From the NCBI GenBank assembly GCA_017550425.1, contig JAFZPG010000005.1:1-34094 (forward strand): a DNA stretch of 34,094 nucleotides. Reading direction: 5' to 3'. Position 1 is the stretch's first letter. Every line of letters starts with the position of its first letter. The notes under the pieces were generated by a model. That model was given only the letters and a program-made list of their open reading frames with translations, was not told the DNA's origin and did not search any database. Shown here one piece after another: positions 33,569-34,094 of this stretch. Position numbers and translations under genes: made by a program. Source of the DNA: Lachnospiraceae bacterium. Lineage in GTDB: Bacteria > Bacillota > Clostridia > Lachnospirales > Lachnospiraceae.

Positions 33569-33575
33569 ACACAAC

Positions 33576-33616
33576 CCGCCCGGACACGCCCCCAAAGGCC
33601 CCGGGCGGATTTTTTT
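33576..33616 (+). terminator. Intrinsic terminator after nadC
   Basis: CCGCCCGG (33576-33583) pairs perfectly with CCGGGCGG (33601-33608), and T7 follows at 33610-33616. The loop contains GCCCCCAAAGG, which recurs inverted at 33947-33957 in the terminator of the converging gene. Confidence 0.92.
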
Positions 33617-33927
33617 CCCCTGATCCTGTTTCCGGCTGCCACAGTTTTCCTGAATACGATCGACGACGGAAAGGTTCGCTGCGCGTGAAAAACATTCCGC
33701 TCATGTCAAAGCCGGATCTCGCGGGCCCGATTCGACTTCGGGTGTTTTCTTGATAGCGATAGGGTCCCTCCTATCGCGAAATCACCCGAAGCGATCGCAA
33801 AATCCGTTAGCGGATAAACGGATTTTGCCCCGGCTCCGGCTTTTCATTCGCGGGTTTTTCAAGCGCTCGCTCACATGTCCGTCTTACGATCGCATTCATG
33901 AATCGAAGCCGGAAACAGGAGCCGCGC

Positions 33928-33966
33928 AAAAACCAACCCGGAGGTACCTTTGGGGGCACCTCCGGG
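33928..33966 (-). terminator. Intrinsic terminator of the converging gene (minus strand)
   Basis: On the minus strand CCCGGAGGT and ACCTCCGGG form a perfect 9-bp stem around GCCCCCAAAGGT, followed by TTGG and T5 (A-run at 33928-33932 on the plus strand). It begins directly after the TAA of the minus-strand reading frame ending at 33968. Confidence 0.75.
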
Positions 33967-33967
33967 C

Positions 33968-34094
33968 TTACACAACGTAGGATTTCCGAGAGTAGGCTGG
34001 AGACACGCGATCACAAGGCGGGCATTGATCGAGCTGATGATAATCCTCGCGAGTGAGGCGCCGGATCAGGGGAGAAAATCGGGTCTCCGAGACA
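33968..34094 (-). CDS. Partial C-terminus of a minus-strand gene, unrecognised
   Basis: Reading the minus strand from the right edge, one frame stays open for 41 residues and ends at TAA (33968-33970 on the plus strand), directly before a terminator-like hairpin. The visible end is mixed and globular, with REDYHQLDQCPPCDRVS and a final KSYVV. A CPPC pair is present, but I cannot assign a family from this fragment. Its position facing nadC makes the two genes convergent. Confidence 0.5.
   Translation of the reverse strand, partial: VSETRFSPLIRRLTREDYHQLDQCPPCDRVSPAYSRKSYVV

Larger units (their letters stand above)
33576..33966. repeat. Large nested inverted-repeat element between convergent genes
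   Basis: This gene-free stretch of about 390 bp folds back on itself. Matching arm segments, in nested order: GCCCCCAAAGG 33588-33598 with 33947-33957; TCCTGTTTCCGGCT 33624-33637 with 33907-33920 (14/14); GAATACGATCG 33652-33662 with 33887-33897 (10/11); GACGGA 33665-33670 with 33878-33883; GCGCGTGAAAAAC 33681-33693 with 33854-33866 (12/13); AAAGCCGGA 33708-33716 with 33835-33843 (9/9). Inside are two further hairpins: 33736-33744 with 33783-33791 (enclosing GCGATAGG/CCTATCGC), and a 12-bp stem 33797-33808 with 33817-33828. The arms look like two diverged inverted copies of one unit of about 130 bp. No transposase or open gene is present. It may be a non-autonomous repeat, a structured RNA or an inverted duplication. 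Confidence 0.8.

Noticed and set aside
33433-33980. Plus-strand open frames of 106 and 76 codons over the end of nadC and the palindrome
   Set aside because: They run through the nadC terminator and the inverted-repeat arms, lack ribosome binding sites, and have no protein-like pattern.

Overview
The window looks like chromosomal DNA of a Gram-positive Clostridia-type Firmicute, most likely a gut or rumen member of the Lachnospiraceae. Support for this is a T-box leader in front of pheST, strong AGGAGG-type ribosome binding sites with U-rich intrinsic terminators, a Cthe_2159-like carbohydrate-binding lipoprotein, cohesin and dockerin modules in a surface protein, a DUF3810 protein, and a compact nadB-nadC pair. 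No rRNA, tRNA, CRISPR array, transposase or phage gene was seen. The species cannot be fixed from the sequence alone.

Left part (1-18956): a membrane and surface-protein region. A truncated small membrane protein overlaps a multi-spanning membrane protein, which overlaps a PrsW-type intramembrane protease. Next comes a four-gene module: a 119-aa two-helix membrane protein, a 2531-aa secreted string of Ig-like domains, a 2801-aa membrane-anchored surface protein (dockerin, cohesin, eight 77-aa repeats, C-terminal membrane segment) and a small secreted subtilisin-like protease. The spacing (17-nt overlap, 12 nt, 28 nt) suggests one transcription unit. The small membrane protein resembles the truncated protein at the left edge, and both overlap the next gene by exactly 17 nt. 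This module is the best candidate here for an undescribed system: an extracellular assembly with its own protease.

Middle part (18953-27092): a promoter whose -35 box overlaps the subtilase stop codon drives a phenylalanine T-box leader, pheS, pheT and a GT2 glycosyltransferase, ending at a strong terminator. A separate gene follows for a Cthe_2159-type lipoprotein, with an operator-like palindrome in its upstream region and its own terminator.

Right part (27094-34094): a three-gene run encodes a DUF3810 membrane metallopeptidase-like protein, a SanA/ElyC-like DUF218 membrane protein and a PcrA/UvrD-type helicase that starts at TTG. Then nadB and nadC (two of the steps from aspartate to nicotinate mononucleotide) end at a strong terminator. 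Between nadC and a converging partial gene at the right edge lies about 390 bp of nested inverted repeats. Its two arms look like diverged inverted copies of one roughly 130-bp unit, each beginning with a terminator-like hairpin.
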